Shown: positions 1-7,946 of the stretch, in pieces
Position numbering within the stretch: position 1 is the stretch's first letter
How the letters are laid out: every line of letters begins with the position of its first letter
Assembly: GCA_017403185.1 (NCBI GenBank)
Contig: JAFQON010000005.1
Span: forward strand, 1-47,123
Length of the DNA: 47,123 nt
Source of the DNA: Clostridia bacterium
GTDB lineage: Bacteria; Bacillota; Clostridia; Oscillospirales; Acutalibacteraceae
Direction of reading: 5' to 3'
Program-made: the position numbers and the translations under genes
Notes under the pieces: generated by a model
Databases searched by the model: none
What the model was told of the DNA's origin: nothing
What the model saw: the letters and a program-made list of their open reading frames with translations, nothing else

Positions 1-2070
1 ATTGATAGCTGCACGGATAACAGCCTTAGTCTGCATTGCTGCGATTTCAGGATATGTTACTGTAAGACGGCAGCCTCTGTGACCCATCATGGGGTTGAAC
101 TCGTGGAGAGCTGAGATGATAGCCTTGATGTCTTCAACTGACTTGCCCTGAGCTGCTGCAAGAGCTGCGATGTCAGCTTCTTCTGTGGGAACGAACTCAT
201 GGAGAGGAGGATCAAGGAATCTGATTGTTACGGGGTTGCCTTCAAGAGCTTCGTAGAGAGCTTCGAAGTCGCCCTGCTGATAGGGAAGGATCTTATCAAG
301 AGCTGCTTCTCTTTCAGCAACTGTATCTGCACAGATCATCTCACGGAAAGCAGCGATTCTGTCTGCTTCGAAGAACATATGCTCTGTACGGCAAAGGCCG
401 ATGCCTTCTGCGCCGAGCTCGCGAGCCTTCTTAGCGTCTGCGGGAGTATCTGCGTTTGTGCGAACCTTGAGGGTTCTGAATTCGTCAGCCCAAGCCATGA
501 TTCTGCCGAACTCACCTGCGATTTCAGCGTCAACTGTGGGGATGATGCCGTCGTAGATGTTACCTGTTGAGCCGTCGATTGAAATATAGTCACCTTCGTT
601 GTAGGTCTTGCCTGCGAGAGTGAACTTCTTGTTTTCTTCGTCCATGTTGATGTCGCCGCAACCTGATACGCAGCAAGTACCCATACCGCGAGCAACAACA
701 GCTGCGTGTGAAGTCATACCGCCGCGAACTGTGAGGATACCCTGAGCAGCCTTCATGCCGGTGATGTCTTCGGGTGAGGTTTCAAGACGAACAAGAACAA
801 CCTTCTCGCCCTTTTCGTTCCATGCAACTGCGTCTTCAGCTGTGAATACAACCTTACCGCAAGCAGCACCGGGTGATGCACCGAGACCCTTGCCTGCGGG
901 AGTAGCAGCCTTGAGAGCCTTAGCGTCGAACTGAGGATGAAGGAGTGTGTCGAGGTTTCTGGGGTCGATCATAGCAACGGCCTTCTTCTTGTCGATCATG
1001 CCTTCGTCAACGAGGTCGCAAGCAATCTTGAGAGCAGCCTTAGCGGTTCTCTTGCCGTTTCTTGTCTGAAGCATATAGAGCTTACCGTCTTCAACGGTGA
1101 ATTCCATATCCTGCATATCTCTGTAGTGGTCTTCGAGGATAGCGCAAACTTTGTTGAACTGCTCAAAAGCCTCGGGGAACTTCTCAGCCATCTCAGCGAT
1201 GGGCATGGGAGTACGAACGCCGGCAACAACGTCTTCGCCCTGTGCATTGGTGAGGAACTCACCCATAAGGCCTTTTTCGCCTGTTGCGGGGTCACGGGTG
1301 AAAGCAACGCCTGTACCGCAGTTGTCGCCCATGTTACCGAAAGCCATCATCTGAACGTTAACTGCTGTGCCCCATGAATAGGGAATATCGTTGTCACGAC
1401 GGTAAACGTTTGCACGGGGGTTGTCCCATGAACGGAAAACAGCTTCAACAGCGCCCATAAGCTGCTCTTTGGGGTCTGTGGGGAAGTCTGAACCGATCTT
1501 GCTCTTGTATTCAGCCTTGAACTGACCTGCAAGAGTCTTGAGGTCGTCAGCGGTGAGATCAACGTCCTGAGTAACGCCCTTTGCTTCCTTCATCTCGTCG
1601 ATGAGCTCTTCAAAGTACTTCTTACCAACTTCCATAACAACATCGGAATACATCTGAATGAATCTTCTGTAGCAGTCCCAAGCCCAACGGGGGTTGCCGC
1701 TCTTAGCTGAGATAGCCTCTACAACTTCTTCATTAAGACCGAGGTTGAGGATTGTGTCCATCATGCCGGGCATTGATGCACGTGCACCTGAACGAACTGA
1801 AACGAGAAGGGGATTTTCCTTATCGCCGAACTTTTTGCCTGTGATTTCTTCCATCTTAACGATGTATTCCATAATCTGAGCCTGGATTTCATCGTTGATC
1901 TTCTTGCCGTCTTCATAGTACTTTGTGCAAGCTTCAGTTGAGATTGTGAAGCCCTGAGGAACGGGAAGACCGATCTTTGTCATTTCTGCAAGGTTTGCGC
2001 CTTTGCCGCCGAGGATTTCACGCATATCTGCGTTACCTTCGGAGAACAAATAAACATACTTGTAAGCCAT
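1..2070 (-). CDS. ppdK: pyruvate, phosphate dikinase, N-terminal 690 residues (runs off the window)
   Basis: Interconverts pyruvate + ATP + Pi and PEP + AMP + PPi in the cytoplasm; in anaerobic Clostridia it serves PPi-linked glycolysis or gluconeogenesis. The reading frame is open from the ATG at 2070 to the window edge, giving about 690 of the usual ~875 residues. The N-terminal ATP-grasp part starts MAYKYVYLFSEG and includes the G-GKGANLAEM segment. The phosphohistidine domain carries GGMTSHAAVVARGMG with the swivelling histidine at residue 455, the same number as the phosphorylated His known for this family, followed by CCVSGC. The start of the TIM-barrel PEP/pyruvate domain (GIGLCRTEHMFF) is present; the C-terminal catalytic Cys region lies outside the window. 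An AGGAGGT-like ribosome site (GGAGGT on the minus strand, 2079-2084) supports the start. Confidence 0.97.
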   Translation of the reverse strand, partial: MAYKYVYLFSEGNADMREILGGKGANLAEMTKIGLPVPQGFTISTEACTKYYEDGKKINDEIQAQIMEYIVKMEEITGKKFGDKENPLLVSVRSGARASMPGMMDTILNLGLNEEVVEAISAKSGNPRWAWDCYRRFIQMYSDVVMEVGKKYFEELIDEMKEAKGVTQDVDLTADDLKTLAGQFKAEYKSKIGSDFPTDPKEQLMGAVEAVFRSWDNPRANVYRRDNDIPYSWGTAVNVQMMAFGNMGDNCGTGVAFTRDPATGEKGLMGEFLTNAQGEDVVAGVRTPMPIAEMAEKFPEAFEQFNKVCAILEDHYRDMQDMEFTVEDGKLYMLQTRNGKRTAKAALKIACDLVDEGMIDKKKAVAMIDPRNLDTLLHPQFDAKALKAATPAGKGLGASPGAACGKVVFTAEDAVAWNEKGEKVVLVRLETSPEDITGMKAAQGILTVRGGMTSHAAVVARGMGTCCVSGCGDINMDEENKKFTLAGKTYNEGDYISIDGSTGNIYDGIIPTVDAEIAGEFGRIMAWADEFRTLKVRTNADTPADAKKARELGAEGIGLCRTEHMFFEADRIAAFREMICADTVAEREAALDKILPYQQGDFEALYEALEGNPVTIRFLDPPLHEFVPTEEADIAALAAAQGKSVEDIKAIISALHEFNPMMGHRGCRLTVTYPEIAAMQTKAVIRAAIN

Positions 2071-2110
2071 TGGAATCTACCTCCATATAAAATAATAAAC
2101 ATTTTTAAAC

Positions 2111-2135
2111 CTCATTCTGAAAATTACAGAATGAG
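2111..2135 (-). other. stem-loop in the ppdK leader
   Basis: CTCATTCTG and CAGAATGAG form a perfect 9-bp inverted repeat around a 7-nt loop, inside the predicted 5' leader of ppdK. There is no U-run after it, so it is not a classic terminator. It may stabilise the mRNA or bind a protein; that is inference. Confidence 0.5.
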
Positions 2136-2144
2136 CCATCAATG

Positions 2145-2173
2145 ATTATATCATAGGAAAAAGGAAATTTCCA
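2145..2173 (-). promoter_or_regulatory. probable ppdK promoter
   Basis: On the minus strand TGGAAA (2168-2173) and TATAAT (2145-2150) are separated by 17 bp, with TGA directly before the -10 (extended -10). The -35 match is 4 of 6, so the -10 carries most of the signal. The resulting leader of about 70 nt contains the stem-loop at 2111-2135. Confidence 0.6.
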
Positions 2174-2275
2174 TACATTTTCAGGAAAATATATAATAAA
2201 TTTAAAACATTTTTTTAGTAACATTATACATATCGGGCGGATTTTTGATTTTTTATGCAGTTTGCAAGGCGGGTG

Positions 2276-2336
2276 TTGAAAACGGGCAGCTTGTGGGATA
2301 TAATTAAAATCGGCAGGGGCGACCTGCGTGTCGCCC
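2276..2336 (+). other. orphan promoter-like site followed by a GC hairpin (repeat remnant)
   Basis: TTGAAA (2276-2281) and TATAAT (2299-2304) lie 17 bp apart, and GGGCGAC/GTCGCCC (2317-2323/2330-2336) forms a perfect 7-bp hairpin just downstream. I see no reading frame behind it. GC-rich palindromes of this look are dispersed in gut Clostridia genomes, and a comparable hairpin lies at 24830-24848. The rest of the gene-free stretch 2071-2477 holds only the ppdK and MerR control regions. Confidence 0.35.
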
Positions 2337-2423
2337 GCAAAAATTTGCGGCTGCTTCGGGCATTCAAAAAATGCTCCTGCGATGCGGAAATCACTCCGAA
2401 ACAAACATAATATTGAAAAATTC

Positions 2424-2454
2424 TTGACATTTACATTGGGTGAAAATGTATTAT
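2424..2454 (+). promoter_or_regulatory. MerR-type promoter/operator of the downstream regulator
   Basis: TTGACA (2424-2429) and TATTAT (2449-2454) are separated by 19 bp. Within the spacer lies the inverted repeat TACATT-N7-AATGTA (2432-2437/2445-2450). A lengthened spacer with the operator dyad between -35 and -10 is the hallmark of promoters activated by MerR proteins through DNA untwisting. It sits 24 bp before the MerR-like gene, so autoregulation is likely. Confidence 0.75.
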
Positions 2455-2477
2455 TGCCCTGAAAGGAGGTCTTTTTA

Positions 2478-3863
2478 ATGAAAATTAAAGAGGTAATCGA
2501 AAAAACAGGGTTGACCGACAGAGCTATAAGGCTTTATATTGATGAGGGTTTGGTATTGCCGAATATAGCCGAGTCATACAGCGGAAGAAAGAGCATCGAA
2601 TTCTCCGAAAACGATGTTGAAAGGCTGAAAAATGTTGCGTTGCTCAGAAAAGCGGGCTTTTCGATTGCGGATATAAAAAGTATGGTTGACGATAATTCAA
2701 CCGCAGAAAATATTGTTAAAAACTTCATCGAACAGACCGAAAACAATATTGCCCATGAAACGGAAATCGTTGAAAAGCTCAAGGAAATTTCGTTTGATGA
2801 AGGCGTGACGATTGAAACAATATGCGATTCTCTTTCTGCTGCGGTTGAGAAAAAAGAAGTGCCGAAAGAGGATGTTAAGCTGACATTAAAAGAAAAAGCC
2901 TTTAAAGTTATCACAATACTTTTTTCTTCTGTTTTGCTTGCTAATGCAGTTTATTATTTTGTGCTTTGCTGTTTGGCGGTTTTTGATGTCCGTTTTATCA
3001 AATTAACTGATAACCCCGGAACAATAACAGGTTCTCTGTTTTATCTCGGATGGGTTGTGATTGCGATATTGATGATAGCTGTTATTTTGAAAAATATCGG
3101 CAAACGGTTTAATCGCAAAACAAAAGGTTCTTTGGCGGTGCTTATACTTTCTGCCGCAGGAACAGTTATTCTGATTCCGATTACATTGTTTTTGTCTTTT
3201 TGCACAATAACTCCGTTTTACTCTCAGACTACAGACCCCGATAATTACTTGAAGTTTGATGATTCTTTGATGTCGTATGACGAAAAATATGACGCTCTTG
3301 ATCATATATATAAAGTCTTTCCGAGAAAAATCCCGGGCAGTGCAAAGGAAAAACATCCCGAATCAATAAAATATTTTTATGAATACACACCTTGTTGGGA
3401 TGGGTATTACGGCACTTATGACATCTGTGCGGAATGGGTTTTATCTGATGCGGATTATGAAAAATTCAAAGAGAATTTACAAGGGGATTTTATTCTTGAA
3501 GAATATTTGATTGAACTTAAATATATGGATGAAAAATATAAATTTGCGATAGAATCTGCAATAGAAAACAGCGGTTACAATATTGTTGAAAAAGGCGATT
3601 GGACCATGGTGTATTATGTGAACGAGGTAGGTTTTATGAATTCTGAGGGTGTGAGTGAAAAAAGCAAAGCAGAACAGCATTATCTTGAAACGGGCAATGA
3701 GTTTGAAATCAAAAAATGGGATACGGAGGAATACAGAACAAGCTATCATTTTCTGATATGTGCATATAATGATAAACTTCAAAAGTTCAGGTATATTGCT
3801 TCGGAGTGTTGCTATCATTGCACTCCCGCAGACGGTCCGTATTATCTCTCCCTTGATTGGTAA
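2478..3863 (+). CDS. membrane-integrated MerR-family transcriptional regulator
   Basis: 461 residues. The N-terminal winged helix (about 1-70) has the MerR pattern: EVIEKTGLTDRAIRLYIDEG, then GRKSIEFSENDVERL and a KAGFSIADIKSM segment. A short helical linker follows (75-130). Three hydrophobic segments, about 142-168, 185-205 and 218-245, would leave the DNA-binding domain inside and residues ~246-461 outside the cell. The outer part is rich in Tyr, Trp and acidic residues and I do not recognise it. The layout suggests a one-component sensor in which an outer domain signals to a tethered MerR domain. AAAGGAGGT (2462-2470) precedes the ATG. The gene is monocistronic, with its own promoter/operator and terminator. 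Confidence 0.85.
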   Translation: MKIKEVIEKTGLTDRAIRLYIDEGLVLPNIAESYSGRKSIEFSENDVERLKNVALLRKAGFSIADIKSMVDDNSTAENIVKNFIEQTENNIAHETEIVEKLKEISFDEGVTIETICDSLSAAVEKKEVPKEDVKLTLKEKAFKVITILFSSVLLANAVYYFVLCCLAVFDVRFIKLTDNPGTITGSLFYLGWVVIAILMIAVILKNIGKRFNRKTKGSLAVLILSAAGTVILIPITLFLSFCTITPFYSQTTDPDNYLKFDDSLMSYDEKYDALDHIYKVFPRKIPGSAKEKHPESIKYFYEYTPCWDGYYGTYDICAEWVLSDADYEKFKENLQGDFILEEYLIELKYMDEKYKFAIESAIENSGYNIVEKGDWTMVYYVNEVGFMNSEGVSEKSKAEQHYLETGNEFEIKKWDTEEYRTSYHFLICAYNDKLQKFRYIASECCYHCTPADGPYYLSLDW

Positions 3864-3897
3864 TATCGCTCTTGAAAAAAATGATAACATGATATAT

Positions 3898-3930
3898 AAT
3901 CGGTGTGAAATTATTTCGCACCGATTTTTT
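3898..3930 (+). terminator. rho-independent terminator after the MerR-like gene
   Basis: AATCGGTG and CGCACCGATT pair across a short AT-rich loop and are followed by a T-run (to 3930), 35 bp after the stop codon. Confidence 0.8.
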
Positions 3931-3956
3931 GCTTTAGACGGTGGGTTAGCCCTTGG

Positions 3957-4076
3957 GCTTCCTCTGATGAGGAAGCTGTCCGAAGGACTGAAGGAGAGAT
4001 GATTTTGCAAAGAGTTGTTTGTTCTCTCCCTCCGTCTTTTGCTTCGCAAAATCCACCTCCCTCGTCAGAGGGAGGC
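3957..4076. repeat. pair of inverted two-hairpin repeats
   Basis: The left unit (+) has stem GCTTCCTC/GAGGAAGC (3957-3976, loop TGAT), then GTCC-GAA-GGAC (3978-3988) and a purine-rich tail GAAGGAGAG. The right unit is on the minus strand: CCTCCCTC/GAGGGAGG (4056-4075), then TTTTGC/GCAAAA (4037-4051) whose apex is also GAA on that strand, and a tail GACGGAGGGAG. The same architecture recurs at 24749-24782. The right unit ends 22 bp before luxS, close to its translation start. Confidence 0.7.
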
Positions 4077-4098
4077 AATGAATTCAAAGGAGACTGAC

Positions 4099-4551
4099 AT
4101 GAACAGAATAACAAGCTTTACCGTTGACCATGACCTTCTTACGGAGGGAATTTATGTTTCACGCATCGACGGCGACATCACAACCTATGATATGAGAACA
4201 AGAGTGCCCAATTCCGGCGATTTTATGGACACGACAACTGCCCACACGGTTGAGCATATGTTTGCAACCTTTGTGAGAAATTCCGAGATAAAGGACGATG
4301 TTATCTATTTCGGCCCCATGGGCTGCAGAACGGGATTTTATCTGCTTGTGCGCAATGCGGATAACGCAAAAATCCTTGAAATAACAAAGAAAATCCTTGC
4401 CGATATCATTGCGTATGACGGCGAGGTTTTCGGCAACACAAAAAAAGAATGCGGCAATTATCTTGACCTTGACCTTGAAAAGGCAAAGCAGGAGTGCCGC
4501 AGATATCTCAAAGCACTTGAAGCGGAGCAGACTTTTGAATATAAAGCATAA
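4099..4551 (+). CDS. luxS: S-ribosylhomocysteine lyase (AI-2 synthesis)
   Basis: Cleaves S-ribosylhomocysteine to homocysteine and DPD, the precursor of autoinducer-2, as part of the activated methyl cycle. The 150 residues match the family's usual ~150-157. The metal motif HTVEH (His49, Glu52, His53) is followed by FGPMGCRTGFYL with the catalytic Cys76, and the third metal ligand Cys118 sits in ECGNYLDLDL. I chose the ATG at 4099 because AAAGGAG (4086-4092) is 6 nt upstream and because the product then begins MNRITSFTVDH, as in the family. An ATG at 4078 would lie directly at the edge of the repeat. The alaX gene follows 12 bp later. Confidence 0.96.
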   Translation: MNRITSFTVDHDLLTEGIYVSRIDGDITTYDMRTRVPNSGDFMDTTTAHTVEHMFATFVRNSEIKDDVIYFGPMGCRTGFYLLVRNADNAKILEITKKILADIIAYDGEVFGNTKKECGNYLDLDLEKAKQECRRYLKALEAEQTFEYKA

Positions 4552-4563
4552 GAGGTAGAGAAA

Positions 4564-5715
4564 ATGACACAGAAACTTTACAACGAAAACCAATATATAA
4601 AAGAATTCACCGCTTGCGTTGTATCGTGCACCGAAGGGGAAAGGGGCTTTGAGGTTATCCTTGATAAAACCGCATTTTTTCCCGAGGGGGGCGGTCAGCC
4701 GGGCGATACGGGCTTTATCGGCGGTGTTGAGGTTATCGACACCGTTGAGAGAGGCGACGATGTTGTGCATATCTGCGCTGAGAAGGTAAGCGGAGAGGTT
4801 GAATGCAGCCTTGATTTTGAGAGAAGATTTTCTTTTATGCAGCAGCACACGGGTGAGCATATTTTTATGGGCTTTATCCATAAAATGTGCGGTGCCGAGA
4901 ATGTGGGCTTTCACATCGGCGAAAGCGGCGTTACCGTTGATTTGAGCGTTCCCGTTACGGGCGAAATGCTTGCCGATGCCGAAAGGCTTGCCAATGAGGC
5001 GATTTATAAAAATCTGCCCGTAAAAGCGGTTTATCCTGCCGATGACGAGCTTGAAAATTACGAATACAGAAGCAAAAAAGAGATTAACGGTCAGGTGCGC
5101 CTGATAGATATTGAGGGCAGTGATTTGTGCGCCTGCTGCGGCACCCATGTTGCCTTCACGGGTGAAATCGGAATAATCAAAATCGTTTCAGCCATGAAAT
5201 ACAAAAAAGGCGTGCGCCTTACCCTGCAGATAGGCAGAAAGGCGTTTGAGGATTATGCCGATAAGCATGAAAATGTTCACCGTATTTCCGTTGCACTCAA
5301 GGCAAAGCCCGAGGAGGTGAGCGAGGCGGTTGACCGTGTTATGGCTCAGCAGAAGGAAATGAGATTCAGATATACGCAGCTCAAAAGGAACTATTATGAG
5401 ATTTATGCCGAGGATTGCGACGGCGAAAAATGCTGCTTGTTTGATGACAGCGGTGATGCTGCCGATGCAAGGATGCTGTGTGATATTCTTGCACAAAAAG
5501 CCTTTGTTGCGGCTGTTTTTTCGGGCAATGATGAGGATGGCTACAAGTATGCCGTTGCAAGCCGCACATACGATGTGAGAAAGGTTGCGGCAGAGCTCAA
5601 TTCCTGCTGTGCAGGCAGAGGCGGCGGCACTGCCGAGATGGTTCAGGGCTCGCTTGCAACATACAGGGATATGATTGAATGCTGCTGGAGAGAGATTGAG
5701 CTTAATGACGAATGA
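4564..5715 (+). CDS. alaX: alanyl-tRNA editing protein (AlaX-L type, with DHHA1 region)
   Basis: A free-standing relative of the AlaRS editing half that deacylates mischarged Ser-tRNA(Ala) or Gly-tRNA(Ala). 383 residues. The N-terminal barrel includes AFFPEGGGQPGDTG, typical of the second AlaRS domain. The zinc-binding editing site shows HTGEH (His95, His99) and C-x-G-T-H (Cys191, His195). A helical linker (about 235-280) leads to a DHHA1-like C-terminal domain ending in CCAGRGGGTAEMVQGS, a glycine-rich motif of that domain. The AGAGG ribosome site overlaps the sequence just after the luxS stop, so luxS and alaX are probably co-transcribed. The 3' end overlaps the next gene by 11 bp. Confidence 0.93.
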   Translation: MTQKLYNENQYIKEFTACVVSCTEGERGFEVILDKTAFFPEGGGQPGDTGFIGGVEVIDTVERGDDVVHICAEKVSGEVECSLDFERRFSFMQQHTGEHIFMGFIHKMCGAENVGFHIGESGVTVDLSVPVTGEMLADAERLANEAIYKNLPVKAVYPADDELENYEYRSKKEINGQVRLIDIEGSDLCACCGTHVAFTGEIGIIKIVSAMKYKKGVRLTLQIGRKAFEDYADKHENVHRISVALKAKPEEVSEAVDRVMAQQKEMRFRYTQLKRNYYEIYAEDCDGEKCCLFDDSGDAADARMLCDILAQKAFVAAVFSGNDEDGYKYAVASRTYDVRKVAAELNSCCAGRGGGTAEMVQGSLATYRDMIECCWREIELNDE

Positions 5716-6499
5716 AGAGAAGCTTCTGATTGCCAGAATCGAAGATAAAATGCGCCTTTGCAGTGAGAATTCAATGATAACAAGCAGCGATTTTCTCGAT
5801 ATGCACGAGCGTTCCGTCGTGTCACAAATCCGCCTTCGGTATTCCGATGTGAAAATAGTTTTTTACGGCGTTTTTGATGATGCGGAGCGCACCGTTGCGG
5901 TGTTTCTGCCTGAGTATATTGAGGCTGAAAATTCCGCTGAGCTTGAAGCGTATTTTGACGAAAATCCCGACGATAATCCGCTTGCGGCAATAAGGCTTGA
6001 GAAGGATAAATTTTCGCCTGCTCTCAGCCACCGTGACTACCTCGGAGCCCTTATGGGGCTTGGGATTCGCCGTGAAATGACGGGCGACATCAAGGTGGGT
6101 GAAAACGGCTGTGAATTGATTGTTTTAACCAAAATCGCCCCCTATGTTGCCGATAATATGAGCAAGGCGGGCAGGGGCACTCTGAAGGCTGAAATCATAC
6201 CTGCTTCGCAGGCGAAGAGCGGAGCAAAAGCCTCGGGCGTTCCCGACAGCTTCACCGTCTCCTCAATGAGGCTTGACAGTGTTGTCAAAAATGCTTTTCG
6301 CGTGTCAAGAGGGGATGCAGCGGCGGCGATAGAGGGCGGAGCGGTTTTTGTGAATGATGTTGAGTGCGAAAAGCCCGATAAAAAGGTTGCGACGGGCGAT
6401 AAAATCGTTTTTCGCAGAAAAGGCAGAATTATAATAGACGATTGCTCCTGTGTTTCAAAAAAAGGCAGAGTAATAGTTGAAATAACAAGATTTGCATGA
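5705..6499 (+). CDS. ylmH: YlmH-like S4-domain RNA-binding protein
   Basis: 264 residues, close to the ~257 of Bacillus YlmH. The N-terminal part resembles the YlmH pattern (LSHRDYLGALMGLGIRR, then a GDI-VG--G-E-IV segment). The C-terminal S4 domain (about 187-245) reads SSMRLDSVVKNAFRVSR, GGAVFVNDVE and GDKIVFRRKGR, the surface that binds structured RNA. YlmH-type proteins act in ribosome quality control or cell-division clusters, but here the gene sits with tRNA editing, not with ftsZ/sepF. The ATG at 5705 overlaps the alaX end by 11 bp, which suggests translational coupling; an in-frame ATG at 5675 would add 10 residues and is less likely. Confidence 0.85.
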   Translation: MTNEEKLLIARIEDKMRLCSENSMITSSDFLDMHERSVVSQIRLRYSDVKIVFYGVFDDAERTVAVFLPEYIEAENSAELEAYFDENPDDNPLAAIRLEKDKFSPALSHRDYLGALMGLGIRREMTGDIKVGENGCELIVLTKIAPYVADNMSKAGRGTLKAEIIPASQAKSGAKASGVPDSFTVSSMRLDSVVKNAFRVSRGDAAAAIEGGAVFVNDVECEKPDKKVATGDKIVFRRKGRIIIDDCSCVSKKGRVIVEITRFA

Positions 6500-6504
6500 A
6501 TTCG

Positions 6505-6526
6505 GCGGGCGGCTAAGGCTGCCCGC
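6505..6526 (+). terminator. stem-loop terminator after the luxS-alaX-ylmH unit
   Basis: GCGGGCGGC and GCTGCCCGC form a 9-bp GC-rich stem (one G-T pair), followed by TTCATATTTT. The U-run is weak but the stem is strong and directly follows the gene. Confidence 0.7.
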
Positions 6527-6564
6527 TTCATATTTTAAGTTTATGTAAACTTATATATAAAATA

Positions 6565-6593
6565 TTGACCTTAATGTATAAAACTGATATAAT
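6565..6593 (+). promoter_or_regulatory. rpe promoter
   Basis: TTGACC (6565-6570), 17-bp spacer, TATAAT (6588-6593) with TGA before it (extended -10). A near-consensus housekeeping promoter 29 bp before the rpe start. Confidence 0.85.
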
Positions 6594-6621
6594 AAAATGA
6601 ATTTATAAGGGGGAGTGCGCA

Positions 6622-7293
6622 ATGATTAAAATTTCTCCGTCTGTGCTGGCAAGTGATTTTTCCGCTCTCGGAGCAGAGAGCAAAAGAATGGAAGAGAGCG
6701 GTGCAGATTACCTTCATCTTGATGTTATGGACGGCAGATTTGTGCCGAATATAACCTTCGGTGCGCCCGTTATCAAGAGCATAAGAAATAAAACAGGGCT
6801 TGTTTTTGATGTTCACCTTATGATTGACAAGCCGCTTGAATATATTGAAGACTTCAAAAAGGCGGGTGCGGATATAATCACCTTCCATGTTGAAAGTTCA
6901 TCTCCTGCGGAGCAGACGGTTGATAAAATCCTTGAATGCGGCTGCAAAGCAGGTGTAAGCATAAAGCCCAAAACGGCGGCGGAAGAGGTGCTTCCGCTTC
7001 TTGATAAGCTTTCGATGGTGCTTGTGATGACGGTTGAGCCGGGCTTCGGCGGTCAGTCATTCATGCCCGAAACGATGGAAAAGGTAAAGACCCTGCGCCG
7101 TGAAATCGAACGCAGAGGTCTTGATGTTGATATTCAGGTCGACGGCGGAATTAACGAAAAAACCGTTGAAACCGCAGCAGCTGCAGGTGCGAATGTGTTT
7201 GTTGCGGGCAGTGCCGTTTTCGGTGCGGAGAATGCCGCAAAGGCGATTTCGGATTTGCGCAGCCTTGCTGAAAAGGCATATTCAGCTACCTGA
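6622..7293 (+). CDS. rpe: ribulose-phosphate 3-epimerase
   Basis: Interconverts D-ribulose 5-phosphate and D-xylulose 5-phosphate in the non-oxidative pentose phosphate pathway. The 223 residues match the family. TIM-barrel landmarks are SPSVLASDF at the N-terminus, LHLDVMDGRFVPNITFG (metal-binding His32, catalytic Asp34), FDVHLMI (His65), VEPGFGGQSF (phosphate loop) and the QVDGGI catalytic Asp. GGGGGAG precedes the ATG. Its last 12 bp overlap the 3' end of the convergent mecA-like gene. In Bacillus rpe lies near rsgA and a thiamin pyrophosphokinase gene; neither is seen here. Confidence 0.97.
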   Translation: MIKISPSVLASDFSALGAESKRMEESGADYLHLDVMDGRFVPNITFGAPVIKSIRNKTGLVFDVHLMIDKPLEYIEDFKKAGADIITFHVESSSPAEQTVDKILECGCKAGVSIKPKTAAEEVLPLLDKLSMVLVMTVEPGFGGQSFMPETMEKVKTLRREIERRGLDVDIQVDGGINEKTVETAAAAGANVFVAGSAVFGAENAAKAISDLRSLAEKAYSAT

Positions 7294-7842
7294 CAGCACT
7301 GAAATCGCATTGCTTTCAATAAGATTCCGCCAATGCTCTTTTGTGTGCTCAATGCACAGCTTATCGGCATTGATTATGCGTGAAAACTCCGAAAAATACT
7401 GCTTCAGCCCTCTTGTGTCGCAGAATCCGCCGACTATAAGGCGGTATTTGCCGCCACTCTCAAAAAGGCTGCTTTCGGCGGTGATGCTGCAGCCCTCGGC
7501 AGCACGGCAGAGCGCATCAAGGCTGTCAAATTCACAAATAAAGCATTCGCTTTGTTTTTTCAGAAGATGCTTTTGAGGGTACGCTCTTTTTTTTGAATCG
7601 AGAAGGGTGAAGTTGAGCAGGCATCCGCCCTCATTTTTCGGAATAGCCTCGATTATCATTCTGCGTGTGGGGTCAAGCTCCCTGCCGAGCACCTTGCCTG
7701 CTTCGTCAAGCAGAGTCCATATAACTCTTCTTGTTTCTATTGTGGAATAATCCATATCCTCATATGTAATATCAAGCTCTGCCATGTCCTGCTTTGTCAG
7801 GTCAACGGTTATTCTGTCATCGGCAGTGGAATTAATCTTCAT
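7282..7842 (-). CDS. mecA: MecA-like adaptor protein
   Basis: 186 residues. MecA/YpbH proteins deliver substrates such as ComK to the ClpC-ClpP protease. The N-terminal domain shows the MecA pattern: DDRITVDLTKQDMAELDITYEDMDY, here split as DDRITVDLTKQDM and ELDITYEDMDY, then RRVIWTLLDEAG and a MIIEAIPKNEGGCLL segment. The C-terminal ClpC-binding half (about 100-186) is more divergent but keeps the FEFDSLD-like core (CEFDSLDALCRAA). I chose the ATG at 7842 because GGGAGG lies 8 nt upstream on the minus strand; the longer in-frame extension starts in sequence that carries the promoter. Which protein it targets here cannot be read from the sequence. Confidence 0.85.
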   Translation of the reverse strand: MKINSTADDRITVDLTKQDMAELDITYEDMDYSTIETRRVIWTLLDEAGKVLGRELDPTRRMIIEAIPKNEGGCLLNFTLLDSKKRAYPQKHLLKKQSECFICEFDSLDALCRAAEGCSITAESSLFESGGKYRLIVGGFCDTRGLKQYFSEFSRIINADKLCIEHTKEHWRNLIESNAISVLSGS

Positions 7843-7885
7843 TGTATTGCCTCCCGTAAGTGGTTTGAAATTGTTCTTATGTAAT

Positions 7886-7914
7886 ATTTTATGCTCAACG
7901 GAGCAGGTATGCAA
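7886..7914 (-). promoter_or_regulatory. probable mecA-like gene promoter
   Basis: On the minus strand TTGCAT (7909-7914) and TAAAAT (7886-7891) are 17 bp apart. No equally good promoter is visible on the plus strand for the RnfD-like gene in this gap. Confidence 0.55.
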
Positions 7915-7946
7915 TGAATAAATAATGGAAATACGGGGTGAAAGCC

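Noticed and set aside
2105-2430. Minus-strand open frames in the ppdK-MerR gap
   Set aside because: They run through promoter, hairpin and operator sequence, have no ribosome site and encode nothing recognisable.
4015-4098. Longer luxS reading frame starting within the repeat
   Set aside because: The extension is repeat sequence; LuxS proteins start at the position of the ATG at 4099, which has the ribosome site.
4159-5148. Long open frame (329 codons) on the minus strand opposite luxS and alaX
   Set aside because: It is a shadow of two well-supported genes: their motifs (HTVEH, HTGEH, CCGTH) are intact, while the minus frame has no ribosome site and gives a low-complexity product.
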